Shown: one piece after another, positions 1-11,051 of the stretch
Layout of the letters: each line of letters starts with the position of its first letter
Position numbering within the stretch: the first letter of the stretch is position 1
Assembly (NCBI GenBank): GCA_950106755.1
Contig: OX467083.1
Coordinates: 24,671,029-24,735,028, forward strand
Source: Climacium dendroides
Lineage: Eukaryota; Streptophyta; Bryopsida; Hypnales; Climaciaceae
DNA: 64,000 nt
Direction: 5' to 3'
Translations under genes and position numbers: made by a program
The notes under the pieces: generated by a model
Seen by the model: only the letters and a program-made list of their open reading frames with translations
Databases searched by the model: none
Told to the model about the DNA's origin: nothing

Positions 1-1010
1 GAAATGGAGAGAATTGTGTTAGCTTTCCAGAGAGTTATCATGCAACCCATTTGAAGTTGTGAAGCAACAGTGGTGATCATTCAAAGTTTAGCTTTGAAGA
101 TGGAATTGGGGTAGAGATTTGAAGTTGGAGTTTGAGTGAAAATTTGAAGTTGAAGTTGAGGTGGAGCTTTGAGTGATGATTTGAAGTTGAAATTTGAAGA
201 CACAAAAATTGAAGACTCGTGTGTTGTGGCTTGTGGCTTGTTATTCCTAGCCGGATTTGGGGGCTCGTTGTCTTTCTATGGTTATTCCCAGCCGGTTTTG
301 GAGGCCAGTTGCAATTTTCAATTTCAGCATTGTGAAACTGTTGCGAGCCGTGGTTATCCAGTAAGCGCTCCATTTTGTGTTTGTGGAGACTATTTGGGAT
401 TTAATCACCCACTTGGTTGCTCTTTTATGTTGTTCCCATTGGTGAAAGGCGCTTCCTGGTCACCGTGGGTTTGAAAGTTTAGGGTCCCATCATCCGGACG
501 GTCACTCGTGTTGGCTGTCCCGTTTTACCCGTCCGAGGCCGTGGGATCTTATCACCTTACTCTTACCCTTACCCTTATAGAGCCACCACAGGATAGGCCA
601 ACGGGGAGGAGTTTGAAGATTGAAGATTGAAGATTGAAGATTGATGATTCGACGACCGTATACGAGATTTGAAGACCAAGATTAGAGATTCACGAGAGAC
701 AACAAATTTTGTTGTTGTACAATATCATTTTGTATTTGACTGGTGAATTTGTGGGTGACAAGTTCACTCACCTTCATCATTCTAGTTAGAAGACTGGGTT
801 TGCAAGTGACAAGTCCACTTGCCTTTATTCTCCTATCATATTTTTATTCCTTAGCCATTTCTAGTTGCAGCCAGAATCTTCGTGATTTCCCAAGGCAAAC
901 CGCTCTCAACACGACAGCGGGACCTCTACTGGACGAGCGAACCGGACATCTGCCCACTATGACAACCATGTGTTGTACCTATTTATAAAAAATACTAATA
1001 AAGAGATAAA
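1..1010. repeat. LTR-like or low-complexity repeat tract without a gene
   Basis: The first 200 bases are a degenerate run of tttgaagttgaa-like units. A phrase of about 25 bases built on ttattcc-agccgg-ttt-gg-ggc occurs twice (about 241-265 and 284-308). A 7-bp microsatellite, gaagatt x4, lies at 615-642. A 20-bp phrase, gtgacaagt-cact-gcctt, is repeated at 755-774 and 806-825. The mix of internal direct repeats and a GC-richer core (480-600) is reminiscent of a retrotransposon LTR or its 3' flank. I could not fix LTR ends, a primer-binding site or a target duplication. The short ORFs here do not look like known proteins. Confidence 0.3.
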
Positions 1011-1816
1011 GTAGTTTATCTTTAAGCGAAGATAAAAATGAGACTACAAAAAGTCTCAATATAACAAATATGACTTTATTAAACATAACAACAAGATGTT
1101 AGTTGTAACATCAAACATAACATAAAAACAAATGGACATTACAAAAAATGTGTCAAGAAAAACATGGATTTCTTTAGTATTGGTTGAAATTTTCAATCAA
1201 CTGATGTCTAAATGGAACTAAATTCTATAATCTTTAACATGCATTACATGTCTCATTTCAAAAAAAGTAAAAAGACATACTTTATTCTTTCTATGCCATT
1301 TCATGGCCTGGTAGGTAAATTAAGGTGGAATCAAAAATCTAGGAGCTGGGATATTTCTCCTTCTTCTCTTCAAGTGGGGCATTGGTGTTGTTCCTTGTCC
1401 AAGGTTTGTGTTGTCATTACATATAAAATTGATCAATGAATGCTCAATGTATGCATTTCCCTAGGCAGCCTTCACGAAAACAATTTGACATATGAATGAA
1501 AATTATCATAGAATTTTTTTTTAAATAAATTTTTTTCTCTCTTTGATGCACCTCCCCAATGAATGACGACTCCAATTTAAAACATCAATCTCATGTCATC
1601 AATTTTAAATTATGTAAACACCATTAGTTTTGTAATTGTTTGTTGCCATCCATTACAAGGTGTAAAAGCACATGAATTGTCTCCCATTTGCACTACTCAT
1701 CTTATTGCTTTTTCACATTTCATTCTCAATTTGATGATATTGACTCTTCAAACAAAGGTGAAATTTGAGTGGTTTCAAGTTTCATACATGATGGAATTGG
1801 GTTAGGAATAATCCAT
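1011..1816. other. AT-rich intergenic spacer
   Basis: This stretch is AT-rich with scattered poly-A and poly-T runs. Short ORFs at 1212-1439 and 1593-1805 have no recognisable motif or coding character. No gene is supported here. Confidence 0.5.
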
Positions 1817-2316
1817 TCATTAAGTTAGGATGTTTGTTTGTTTGTTTATTCTGTTTTGTTTGTTACATTGAGATCTCTTGGAACATGTGTCCCTTGGTCA
1901 CATGCTTGGTACCATTGGAAAGCTCTTTGCAAAGAGGGGTGCATAGGTTTGATTCCTTGTGTTTGGACCTATGGGTCAAAAGTTATTGATTTTTGAAGCT
2001 TTTATTAATTAAAAAATTAGGAAAATAATTTTATTTTAATTTTATTATACTACAACAACGACACATGACATACTAGTCCACCCCTTAAGATAAGTTGTTT
2101 GTTTGTTTGTAATGGTGAGATCTCCTCGACTGTAAGTCTCCTAGTCGCATGCTTAGTATCATCGGAAAGTCCTCAGCGAGGAAGGGTGCATAAGCTTAGT
2201 TTTGTGACATTTGGATCTATGTTGTGAAAGTTATTGAATTTCAAAAATTTTGTGAGTAAAAAATTTAGAAAAAATAATTTTCCTTTTGATTGTGGCAACG
2301 GCACAAGGCACACGGC
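1817..2316 (+). repeat. Two tandem copies of a dispersed TTTG-rich repeat family
   Basis: Copy 1 (about 1817-2085) runs from ttaagttagg and a (tttg)n tract through 'gagatctc', a gcatgcttggtaccat-like segment, 'ggtgcat' and 'gttattgatttttgaa' to an AT-rich tail and 'catactagtccacc'. Copy 2 (about 2090-2310) repeats the same order with roughly 70-75% identity by eye. Relatives lie at about 30955-31080 (reverse), 40240-40600, 40610-40815 (reverse) and 40895-41120 (forward). No coding capacity is seen. The order of conserved blocks marks this as one nonautonomous family, class unknown. Confidence 0.6.
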
Positions 2317-2664
2317 ACTACACTAATGATGATAAATAGTATTGGCAACACTAATCACGAAGCATAACACTAATTGTCAACAATTTGGTTAATGTTACCA
2401 ACACTAAATGTCAACATAGACATTATTTGTCAACTATTGGGTATAAATTTTTTACAAGTTTACATTTAGCATTACCTAACTATTTCATCAAAATGCAAAG
2501 AACAACGTATGAACCCAAGAAACCTATTACATGCTCAAAAAAGTTACTGCTTAGAAAAGTGAACACAACACTAAATGCCAACTAATAGAAGTTTACAGTG
2601 ACCGGGGTAAAAGTCCAGGTAACACTAATAACAAAATAACACTATTTATCATCATTAGTGTAGT
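2317..2664. mobile_element. MITE with perfect 24-bp terminal inverted repeats
   Basis: Bases 2317-2340 (ACTACACTAATGATG... through ...AAATAGT) are the exact reverse complement of 2641-2664. The inside is noncoding and contains several 'aacactaa' motifs. If the outer TA is read as the target duplication, the element is CACTAATG...CATTAGTG at 2321-2660, a Tc1/mariner-type (Stowaway-like) arrangement. The palindromic flank (ACTA/TAGT) leaves the duplication length ambiguous, so a PIF/Harbinger-like 3-bp duplication is not excluded. It abuts a copy of the TTTG-rich repeat family. Confidence 0.72.
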
Positions 2665-3625
2665 ATGGGATTGGTAATGACATCAACCTTGAAAATGACG
2701 TTCTCCAATATCTTAAAACACTTGTCACAATATCGTGGTTTCGTGTGCAGTACCCCACTTTCAAACATGTCAAGCATGCAAAACCTACAAAACCAAAAAG
2801 TCATGGTCATGTTGGACCGTCCGCATTAAACGAAGAGATCAGGGACCACATCGATCTACAACAATGAGAAAGAGACAGCTCCAGACCCTTGCTGGCAGCC
2901 TCTCTTGTATTCGCGTTGATTCCTCGAACCCTCACCACCCGCACGACTTTCATTGCGAGCTGTTCCCCAAACTTGGAAACTCGAACGAATTCTTTTCTAG
3001 GGCTGAGTTCGCTCGCAGTGAAGGCAAATTTGTGGTTGCACTTGGAATTTCACCACTTTGAAAGTGTTGAGGAACCATCGTGATGGGTCGTGCTTAAAGG
3101 CCGGAGTGCACCCTCCAGACACCATGCAGACGCGACGTACGAATCTATCCAACTACCGAACTAGGCCAGGAGCCGGTGATTTGTATATGCATGATATTAA
3201 TCATTTATGGTTCTGTCGATTCGTCTAAATGCTTCCAATCCTCACGATCACTAGCTAAGGCAAGATCTATCGTCAAGCGATTCAGCGGATCGAATATGAC
3301 AGAACAATTTGCATGTAGGTATACAGGTCACTCAATTGGGTTTCTGTTTCTTAACTAGCTAGCTAGAGTACAGCTTTGATTCCATGTTTTTGTGCATGCT
3401 CGGCCGATTCAGCAACCTCAAACGACGAGCAGTAAATGCTTTCGTGCATGTCCGGCAGCGGTGCTAGCAAGTTTGCAAAGTTTCAACGTTTGCAAGTGCA
3501 AAGCAATCTTTCGAAGCAGAAAAGTTCCAAAGATTTCAAAAGCACAGTGCGTCCGTACGAGCCCAGGGGGTCGTGCTTGCTGGTCGTATCTCATATACAA
3601 CAGAGAGGTTGAATGTTAATTTGTC
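2665..3625. other. Intergenic region upstream of the glycosyltransferase
   Basis: This stretch is less AT-rich than its surroundings. A 108-codon ORF at 2735-3061 (+) is Cys/Ser/Arg-rich at its start and matches nothing I recognise. I see no splice support and do not call it a gene. A 75-codon ORF lies at 3392-3619. The last few hundred bases probably hold the promoter and 5' UTR of the gene at 3626-4870, but no convincing TATA box could be assigned. Confidence 0.4.
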
Positions 3626-4870
3626 TTGCGGTGCTGTCATGATGCTGCAGCATGCATGCACTGGTTGATCGGCAGGATGAAATACTACCGGTACTCATAC
3701 TCCATGGCTTGGCGGCACCCATCTGAGTGCGCCATGACGCCCCTCATGCGCACAACTCTCGTCATGGTCGTCGTCGCCATGTGGTGCCTCGTCCAATTTC
3801 TTTGGACTCCACCAAGCTCCGAACCGAACTTGCATCCCCCATCCTCCAGCAGATCGATTCGATCTTCCAGCCTTGACACCACAGGACAAGAAGAGTTTCC
3901 CAGAGAGGAGTATTCCTACACGACAGATGAGCGTCTGTTGCAAGACGCGTTCGAAACCGCGAGACGAGTGCCAGCCTCTGCGGCGAAGAATCCCAAGATT
4001 GCATTTTTATTCCTGGTCCGCGGCGAAATCCCCTTCGAGTCTCTGTGGCGCCGCTTCTTCGCCGGCCACGAGCATCGATACTCGCTCTACGTGCACACGG
4101 CCCCGAATTTCACGTTCCCTCGGTCGTCATTCTTCTTCGGGAAGCAGATTCCCAGCCACGCCGTGGAGCGTCTGTCACGCAGCTTGGCGGACGCGGTGCG
4201 TCGACTGGTGGCCATGGCGCTCGTGGATGGGACAAATCACAACTCCTGGTTCGTGAACTTGTGCGAGACGACGATTCCGTTGCGGAGCTTTGACGATACG
4301 TACAATTATCTCATGCACAGTCGCCATAGCTTTGTACAATCGTTTCAACCCATCACCAAGTACTGGGGCGCGGTGCCCCACTTCAGCCACGACGAGCTTC
4401 GCAAGGGCGAGGTGTGGATGGCGCTGCGGCGGCGACACGCGGTCATGATTGTAGCCGATCGCGCCATCTACGCCGTGTTTGGGGAGCAGTGTCACAAGAA
4501 TTGCCACTTCGACGAGCGCTACTTCCAGACGCTGCTGCACTTGAAGGATCCTGCTGGATTGGCCAATCGGACCACCATGTTTGTGGATTGGAGCGGGAAG
4601 AAATTGTCCTCACCTCGCTCGTTCGACGCGCGGACGACGAACGCAAGCCTGTTGGACGAGATTGTGGCATTGACGGAAGATTCGATATATGGACAGCACT
4701 ACAACACTGCGTTTCAGAAATTTGGGACCGTGCAGTGCGCCTATAACGGCATTGCTGGAGCGCCCTGTTTTCTGTTTGCGAGAAAATTCCAACCTAGTGC
4801 GTTGGACGCAGCTATGGAGTGGTTCTCGATTTCGCAGGAATCTCAAATGCATGGAATTCGGCTCAAGTAG
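3626..4870 (+). CDS. Core-2/I-branching-type glycosyltransferase (GT14-related, DUF266)
   Basis: Single-exon gene of up to 414 residues. Plant members are type II Golgi membrane proteins thought to build cell-wall or arabinogalactan glycans. The acceptor here is unknown. The start at 3626 is the longest ORF. A second Met at 3677 (residue 18) gives a more typical short cytosolic tail before the membrane anchor at about residues 43-60 (TTLVMVVVAMWCLVQFLW). A Ser/Pro-rich stem follows. The catalytic region begins at about 127 with KIAFLFLVRGEIPFESLWRR and a YSLYVHTAP block. It continues with a family core NLCETTIPLRSF, where relatives usually have a Ser-rich version of the same block. Next come an MALRRRHA block, a Cys/His segment (EQCHKNCHFDERYF) and the terminal CFLFARKFQPSAL. 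Length and motif order are complete, with no frameshift. No introns are needed. Confidence 0.85.
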   Translation: MRCCHDAAACMHWLIGRMKYYRYSYSMAWRHPSECAMTPLMRTTLVMVVVAMWCLVQFLWTPPSSEPNLHPPSSSRSIRSSSLDTTGQEEFPREEYSYTTDERLLQDAFETARRVPASAAKNPKIAFLFLVRGEIPFESLWRRFFAGHEHRYSLYVHTAPNFTFPRSSFFFGKQIPSHAVERLSRSLADAVRRLVAMALVDGTNHNSWFVNLCETTIPLRSFDDTYNYLMHSRHSFVQSFQPITKYWGAVPHFSHDELRKGEVWMALRRRHAVMIVADRAIYAVFGEQCHKNCHFDERYFQTLLHLKDPAGLANRTTMFVDWSGKKLSSPRSFDARTTNASLLDEIVALTEDSIYGQHYNTAFQKFGTVQCAYNGIAGAPCFLFARKFQPSALDAAMEWFSISQESQMHGIRLK

Positions 4871-6245
4871 AATTGCGTCACAATGGCCTTCAATCTCGGT
4901 TGAGCTGGGTAGCAGAGGTTTCTCGCTGGCTGCTTCAATTTTGCTGAAACCCGACATGGAAATTCGTACGGAAATTCAAGGTTTTTTGTTTCAACTCTAT
5001 CAGGACTGCACTTACGATACTTGAATGACTTCTGAAGATGTAGCTAGTTGCAAATTCGATGGACACCGCCGGCTTTAATTTTGTAGCACGGAAATTCTTT
5101 AATTATTTGGGTATTATGTCCAGTTGTGTATGATCTTGATTGGAAATTCAGCGCTCGGGGCAAAATGCTCGATGCTGAATGCTTCCACTAACGAAATGGG
5201 AAGACCAACAGTGGGGGACAAATAGAGTTGGATGCTTGCATATCTCATGTCTCGTAAAACAATTAATTAGACGCATGTGAGTCTCTATGGCAGCACAAAA
5301 ATCAGTCTCCAATTACAAGCATCAGATCAAATTTTAATGTTGAAACTCTTATCCGCAACATTGAGGTGAGTGGCAACTTTGCACATTAGAAGAGTTGTTG
5401 CGGGATGCCAATGCGCACATTAGAAGAGTTGTTGATTGGATGCCAGTGTTCACATTCTGTTTAATGATGAGAACCACAAACAATGGAATTGGCTACACTC
5501 AAATCCACTGTTATCTTCCGTCAAGAAAATGAGGATGCCTATGGGACGCTTCTTTCCGGGATGCTGCACTCTTAATGAAGTCATTCCACCCGGCCATTTC
5601 ATCTGTTTGAAGACGTTCATGACTGAAGTTATTGAAAAGACTTCCTGTACAGAAAATACTGCATGGCAATAACAGACATGAAGAAACAGAGCTTCAACTC
5701 AAAAAGGATTGAGCTCTCATAACTACGGAAACCACCGCTTACTTTTCCTTCAGTTCACCAGTCTTTGCGGGCGAATTCATTCATGGAGTCAACAAGAGAG
5801 AAGCCCGGTCTAGGGTGAGACTTCACTAATAAACACCCGAAGGCAGAATACAAACCCGGAGGCAGGAGCTCGTCTGAATGTAAGAACAACCACACCACCA
5901 TTCTTACCAGTCTCCATCCAGATTACACAAGATATCATAACAATTTGAGATCTGTGTGAATTTAAATATTCAAAAGAACTCAAATATTCAAACGCCAAAA
6001 ATCACATCATCCATGTGCGCACTAACCTTCCGTATTATGACCATGAATCCATAATCTAGGGACATTATGATACAATCATCAAATTGATAGTCTTCCAAAA
6101 TAATTGGTCGTAAACAATGTGCCTCATAATTTACAAGAATCAGCAGAGGATTGATGTTAGCACCCTCAGCAACTAAGTTACACTAAGAGCTCGAACTTCA
6201 CTAATCTCTTCTCCCTGTAATCACAAACAGAACAGAAGAGATGCT
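4871..6245. other. Intergenic spacer with a 34-bp-period direct repeat and one coding-like ORF
   Basis: A 20-bp phrase, gcacattagaagagttgttg, occurs at 5382-5401 and again at 5416-5435. A 78-codon ORF at 5436-5672 (+) has a protein-like composition (FNDENHKQWNWLHSNPLL...MGRFFPGC) but is short, unplaced in any family and without a clear partner exon. It may be a gene fragment. The segment 5700-6245 lies downstream of the subtilase stop and probably contains its 3' UTR and terminator. Confidence 0.4.
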
Positions 6246-8669
6246 CTACTTGAAAAGAGTAATGGAAATGGGGCTTTGGACCACATGCCTGCCATCGGAC
6301 CACACCAGAAATGCAAACTCCGTAAAGGAGTAATTCGCATAAGTGGCATTCGGAGCATTCACCGTCGTCACCCCCAGCGTGAAGCTCTTCGTCTCATTCT
6401 TCGCCGCGAACGTCAAGACGCTGGGATCCACGGTGACGTTAGCAAACAAACCGGGTGCGGCGACGATGGTGGCCTCGTATGTGGCATTGCCACTCCCCAC
6501 GTTCTTCACGGTCCTCGTCATGTTAATCGAGACCGGCATCAGCGACGGTGGTTGCTGAAACACGGCCGAGAACGAAGGGTAGTTCAGATTTTCCACGGGG
6601 ACTGGGATTGTCGGACAAGTGACATTCTCTCTGAAGATTCTGATGTATTGGGAGGTGTAATTCGAATTCGACGCGCAGAGGAAGTTCACGTAATCCTGGA
6701 AGTCCATGTCGTACACCAGTCCGGGATACAACGCTCTCTCCGGCTTGATGTGTCCCGAGCCGAACTCCCCAGGCGTGCCCGAGGACTGCGTCGCGGAGTC
6801 GGTGATCGTCCCGTTGGCGTTGTTGAGGACGCTCGCCGTGGTCATCATGGCGGATTTGATCGCGGACGGGCTCCAGTCCGGGTGCGCGGATTTCAGCAAC
6901 GCACCCACGCCCGCGACGTGCGGACACGACATCGAGGTTCCCGAAATCATGTTGAAGTTAACCATCCTGGCGTCGAAATCCAGCCCCGTCGGCCCGACGT
7001 GACCCGTCCACGCCGCGAGGATGTTCACTCCAGGGGCGGTGATGTCGGGTTTCAAGATTTCGGGCGACAGAATGTTGGGTCCCCGGGAGGAGAATTGGGC
7101 CATGGCAGGGGCAGGTTTCACCCCTAAATGCGTCCCGAAGAACTTGAATTTCGCCACGGGCGCGGCGGCGGCGGTCGCGTTCATGTAGGCCTCGAGCTCG
7201 ATGCCCTCTTGGTAACCCACATGCAAAGCCGGCAAGAAATGGGCATCAGGTGACGTAAATTCGCCATACTCGACGGTATTCACGAGGACCATGCCCGCAC
7301 CGCCGGCAGCCGCCACCGCGACTCCTTTCTCCACGCGCAGATTGATTCCGCGCATGCACACCACGATCTTCCCCTTCACCATCGTCGCGTTCAGTGAATC
7401 CGCCAAGCAGACGGCCGCCGCGGTGACATTGGACGCGGCCGCGTCGCTTCCGTAGATGAGCGCAGTTGGGGAGACCGTGACGGAGCCTTTGCCTTTGTGC
7501 CACAACGACGCGCCCGTGATGTTCACCCCATTGCCAAGCTCCAGTGTGCCGCCAGGGAAGGACCGGTCCAACGTACTCGCGGCGACGGTCATGATCCACG
7601 GGGCGACATTGGTGACCGTCCCGTAGGCAGGACCCTCGTTCCCACCCGAGCACGACACAAAAATACCCTTCTTCATCGCCCCGAAGGCGCCGATCGCAAT
7701 GCTGTCCAAGGCATAAGGAACGACGTCGCCGCCGACGGAAAGGGAGATCACGTCCACTCCATCCGCCACCGCCTGATCAAACCCGGCAAGAATGTCAGAA
7801 TCATAGCACCCAGGGATCCAACAAATTTTGTACATCGCAATGCGAGCCTTCGGTGCCATGCCCCTGGCGGTCCCATTCGCGAGCCCATTCAAATTCGCGC
7901 CGTAGACGACGCTGCCAGCGACCGTGGAGGACGTGTGCGTGCCATGCCCTCTAGTATCCCGCGGCGACCTCCACTCCAGCGTCTCATTCATGGGGCCATG
8001 GTTGAGCTCATATCCGGCTGAGAAGTAGCGCGCACCGATCAGTTTCTTATTACAATTCGACGTGTTCCAGTCTCTCCCCGTCTGGCAAATCCCTTTCCAC
8101 CGCGCTGGAACAGGCCCCAATCCCTCGTCACTGAAGCTTTCTCTCTCCGGCCATATCCCGGAGTCCAAAACGCCAATTATCACGTCGTCTCCGAAATGAC
8201 CCTGCGGCCATAGCCCCTTCAAGTTGCTTAAACCCAGAAACTCCGGCGATCGCGTGGTGTGAAGCGAGCGGACAGCGTCAGGGTACACCCCCAGCACTCC
8301 GTTTAAATTACTCAGTGCTGACGCTTCCCGAGGTGTCAGGTGAGCTGAAAATCCGCTCATCACGGTCTCGTAAATGTGGATTGGAACGGATGCTATCCGG
8401 AACGGTGAGTCCTCGTTTGCTGAATCTATGGTAGTGCGTCGCTGCACCGACTGCAGAAGCTGGCTGTACCTGGCATGTGCCGTCTCTAGAGTTGACAATG
8501 TGTCAGTTGGGGTGAGCCTCTCCATATGAATGATGTACGTCCGGGATTGTGTGTTGGCACGTATCAATTCTCTGTTATTCAAGTTCATTTGCAATGGAAC
8601 GGTGGAAGCCTGTCCAGCTAATAGTGTCCAAATCCCGAAGAGGACCAATAGCCCGGTTATCTTCCTCAT
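6246..8669 (-). CDS. Secreted subtilisin-like serine protease (plant subtilase, S8)
   Basis: Intronless subtilase, an apoplastic serine endopeptidase of the plant SBT type. The reading frame extends upstream to 8786, but the Met at 8669 (MRKITGLLVLFGIWTLLAG) starts a clean signal peptide, so I prefer it (807 residues). Order of domains: signal peptide; I9 prodomain (YIIHM... to YETVMSGFSAHLT); catalytic Asp in VIIGVLDSGIWPE; catalytic His in RGHGTHTSSTVAGS; oxyanion Asn in SCSGGNEGP; a protease-associated insert (KIVVCMRG...GGAGMVLVN); catalytic Ser in ISGTSMSCPHVAG; and a C-terminal fibronectin-III-like domain (NLNYPSFS, RTVKNVG). All four active-site elements and the expected length are present, so the enzyme should be functional. 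Long ORFs on the opposite strand (283 codons at 6276-7127) are shadows of its GC-rich codons. Its natural substrate cannot be read from sequence. Confidence 0.93.
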   Translation of the reverse strand: MRKITGLLVLFGIWTLLAGQASTVPLQMNLNNRELIRANTQSRTYIIHMERLTPTDTLSTLETAHARYSQLLQSVQRRTTIDSANEDSPFRIASVPIHIYETVMSGFSAHLTPREASALSNLNGVLGVYPDAVRSLHTTRSPEFLGLSNLKGLWPQGHFGDDVIIGVLDSGIWPERESFSDEGLGPVPARWKGICQTGRDWNTSNCNKKLIGARYFSAGYELNHGPMNETLEWRSPRDTRGHGTHTSSTVAGSVVYGANLNGLANGTARGMAPKARIAMYKICWIPGCYDSDILAGFDQAVADGVDVISLSVGGDVVPYALDSIAIGAFGAMKKGIFVSCSGGNEGPAYGTVTNVAPWIMTVAASTLDRSFPGGTLELGNGVNITGASLWHKGKGSVTVSPTALIYGSDAAASNVTAAAVCLADSLNATMVKGKIVVCMRGINLRVEKGVAVAAAGGAGMVLVNTVEYGEFTSPDAHFLPALHVGYQEGIELEAYMNATAAAAPVAKFKFFGTHLGVKPAPAMAQFSSRGPNILSPEILKPDITAPGVNILAAWTGHVGPTGLDFDARMVNFNMISGTSMSCPHVAGVGALLKSAHPDWSPSAIKSAMMTTASVLNNANGTITDSATQSSGTPGEFGSGHIKPERALYPGLVYDMDFQDYVNFLCASNSNYTSQYIRIFRENVTCPTIPVPVENLNYPSFSAVFQQPPSLMPVSINMTRTVKNVGSGNATYEATIVAAPGLFANVTVDPSVLTFAAKNETKSFTLGVTTVNAPNATYANYSFTEFAFLVWSDGRHVVQSPISITLFK

Positions 8670-10555
8670 TTTTGGCTCTCGAAACTGAATGCAATTTAAA
8701 CACTCAGCACGTAGGTCAATTTGACGATGATCAAATAGCCGCAAATTCAACTCTTCGTTCACCACTAGCTGTAACAGCAGTCCCACTGTCTATTGTCCCC
8801 TGAAAAGTATATGCGGTGTGTCAGTGATCTGCAAATACAGGAGGATGAATATACGGTTCCCAGATTGAAAAGGTAGTGTGAGCCACTAATTGTCTAATAG
8901 CTCTCTTTGAACAGTTACAATACTTCATGCATTAACATTCGTCCAAGCTATGTCGCCGACACTACTTTTCTCAAACCCATCAATCAAAGACTCTTCTGAA
9001 TGCCTCTCTCGTTGGATAGCTAGCTAGCCCACAGTTTACTCACTGAAGCTTTACCGACACTCGGCAATCTCGACCAAAAAACGAGGAATGGCGATTCAAG
9101 GCCTCAACTGCTTGGACATCTGATTAAAAGCAAGACGACCACTGAATGGACTTACAGTGTCGGTAAACCACCGATCATCCCCCAATTTAATTCAAAAGAA
9201 CCTCAATTTTGTAACGCAAGTTCGCTGACACTACGTTCGGTTCCACAAATTGAAATCCTCTTGGAGGACTGCTCAGGCTAAGCGTTCAGATATTAATGTA
9301 GCAGCAAACAAATTTCAAAGCTCGCACCAATTCAACGCTCTGGCATGCATGTTCGTGCACATCTAGTTATGAGGACGCTGGCAGGACAGATTGGCGTAGA
9401 AGCTAACTATATAATCACATGTGTCACAATTCAGGTAATTCGATCAATACAGTCAGCTAAGAATTTCATGTACCCAATAGAAGAGTGCACAATGAAAGTC
9501 TAACCTGTCAACTGGCGTGGAATAGAGATCTTCCGATTTCAGTCTTCTTTCCACCTCCCAGTTCGCTTTTTATTAATAGAAACCACAATCAAATCCTCGA
9601 GCACTACGTCTCCAGCTTCGCAACATCAGCTCGAGCGTCAGCACTGACGTAATTTTCAAACTCACACTTCACCAAACCATCCCACGATCAGTTGAATCAC
9701 TGTCCGTTACGTCAAATTCAGTTGCCACACTTCGACAGCCCCACTAGGTGCTTCGAATATCAAAGAAGAAGATCTCACTTGGTCTCTGTCTCCTAGACCG
9801 CAGCACAGATTGGATTTCTTCCGTGAACGACCCGGCAAGCAAACCAGTTCGTTGCGGACGGAGCCAGACAATGCTCGGGATGTCCACCAGGTACTGAAGT
9901 CAATTAACAGTGGAAGACTAGTGCAGGTGATGACAAGAAGTCGAGTCATACGACGGCAGAATCGCCGAGAGCCCGCTCTCAGATTTGGGAGTTTGAGACT
10001 TTACGAAGAACATTTGCATAAATGATTCGATTCCTGGAGATTGGAGCTCATGCGCTTCCCGTTGCTAGGATTCTTGTTCATCAGCGGTGAGCAAACTGAA
10101 AGCAAGGGAGGCGGATACGATTGCAGGGGCGCAGGGATCCTTGTTGGAGGGGTTCCGCGTCGGCTCGTGTGAATGGGGTCCAGGAGAGCGATGATTGCGG
10201 TCAAGCATTCGTCGTCTGGGTTGGAACTTGGAAGCCACTTCAGAAGCCAAGGCTCTTCCAGTCGGTACCAACTCTTCATACTCATCATCCATTGATGAAT
10301 TTCATCCAATTCTGTCTTTGAAATTTCTGTTGCCAGTGCAACTGAATTCAACAACATGTGCGCTGATGCGGATACTGAAGTGGTAAGTGGTCTTACACTC
10401 GAGAGGCTTCTAATGGGGTAAGTTAAGTTACCAATTTTCAGGAAAAAACTGCCGCTAGTTCACCAAATTCAACAAAGTAGGGGGATGAAGTTTCACACCA
10501 AATTCAATGAATTTCAACATTTAACTCATAAACGCCGTGGTAGACAATTTTTTGT
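8670..10555. other. Subtilase upstream region and intergenic spacer
   Basis: Bases 8670-9700 lie 5' of the subtilase and should hold its promoter. I see no unambiguous core elements. Bases 9700-10360 are GC-richer and carry overlapping ORFs on both strands (9810-10025 +, 10001-10357 -, 10065-10292 -). The minus-strand ORF is Pro/Ser-rich and unrecognised. It could be a decayed exon or an unannotated small gene, but no family motif supports either. Confidence 0.35.
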
Positions 10556-10970
10556 CTAATGATTGACAAGGAATTCTCATGTGTAGGATAGAAATGCAAC
10601 TATTCATCCTCGGAATTAGGGGTGGAAAGGAGAAATCTTCTACATTAGTTTGACTTCCAATGAATATTTTTAGTTTTTTTAAACTAAATGATGTCACACA
10701 GTTCCAAAAGGGATGATTTCCACGGTCACCAACTTGGGGTTAAGGTATGTACACCCAAGTGTAATAGGAGTCATTTATCAACATGTAGAATAAGCCCTAT
10801 ATTCAAGTACAAGTGGACCCAATGCTAACAAGTGGGTTTCCATGAATGTGTCATAGTGATGGGATTGGATTTTGTGTTGGTTTCCTAAACCATTTCCTAC
10901 CAAGTAGACATCATTTTATTCTATACCTATCTTCAGATTTGCAAATCTTGAATAAGTGTCACATTTAGGT
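10556..10970. repeat. Dispersed repeat, first copy
   Basis: About 10591-10665 (aactattcatcct-ggaatt ... gaggagaaatcttct ... tttgacttccaatga) recurs in inverted orientation at about 14229-14300. Flanking blocks (ggtgatttccacggtcacc-like here, gaccatggaaatcatt near 14165) also recur. The two stretches are probably copies of one noncoding element. I could not define termini. Confidence 0.45.
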
Positions 10971-11051
10971 GCTTCTACTTTACGAAAGGTTGTTTCCTTT
11001 ACCTACTCCTTTGAAGTAGGTAAAGGAAACAACCTTTCGTAAAGTAGAAGC
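10971..11051. repeat. Perfect 37-bp stem hairpin with 7-nt loop
   Basis: Bases 10971-11007 are the exact reverse complement of 11015-11051, separated by cctttga. A transcript from either strand would fold into an uninterrupted 37-bp stem. I find no matching target duplication beside it. Perfect pairing over 37 bp means either a recent origin (foldback insertion or inverted duplication) or selection for a double-stranded RNA. A typical plant miRNA precursor has mismatches and a longer arm, so siRNA-type or MITE origin is more likely. Confidence 0.75.

Noticed and set aside
2735..3061. 108-codon ORF before the glycosyltransferase
   Set aside because: No family similarity, no splice or start context, and a composition unlike the neighbouring genes.
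3873..4957. Several 80-127-codon ORFs overlapping the glycosyltransferase in other frames
   Set aside because: Arg/Ser-rich shadow frames of the real gene with no family motifs.
6276..7127. 283-codon ORF on the plus strand
   Set aside because: It lies wholly opposite the subtilase, is Arg/His/Gly-rich, and arises from the GC-rich third positions of that gene.
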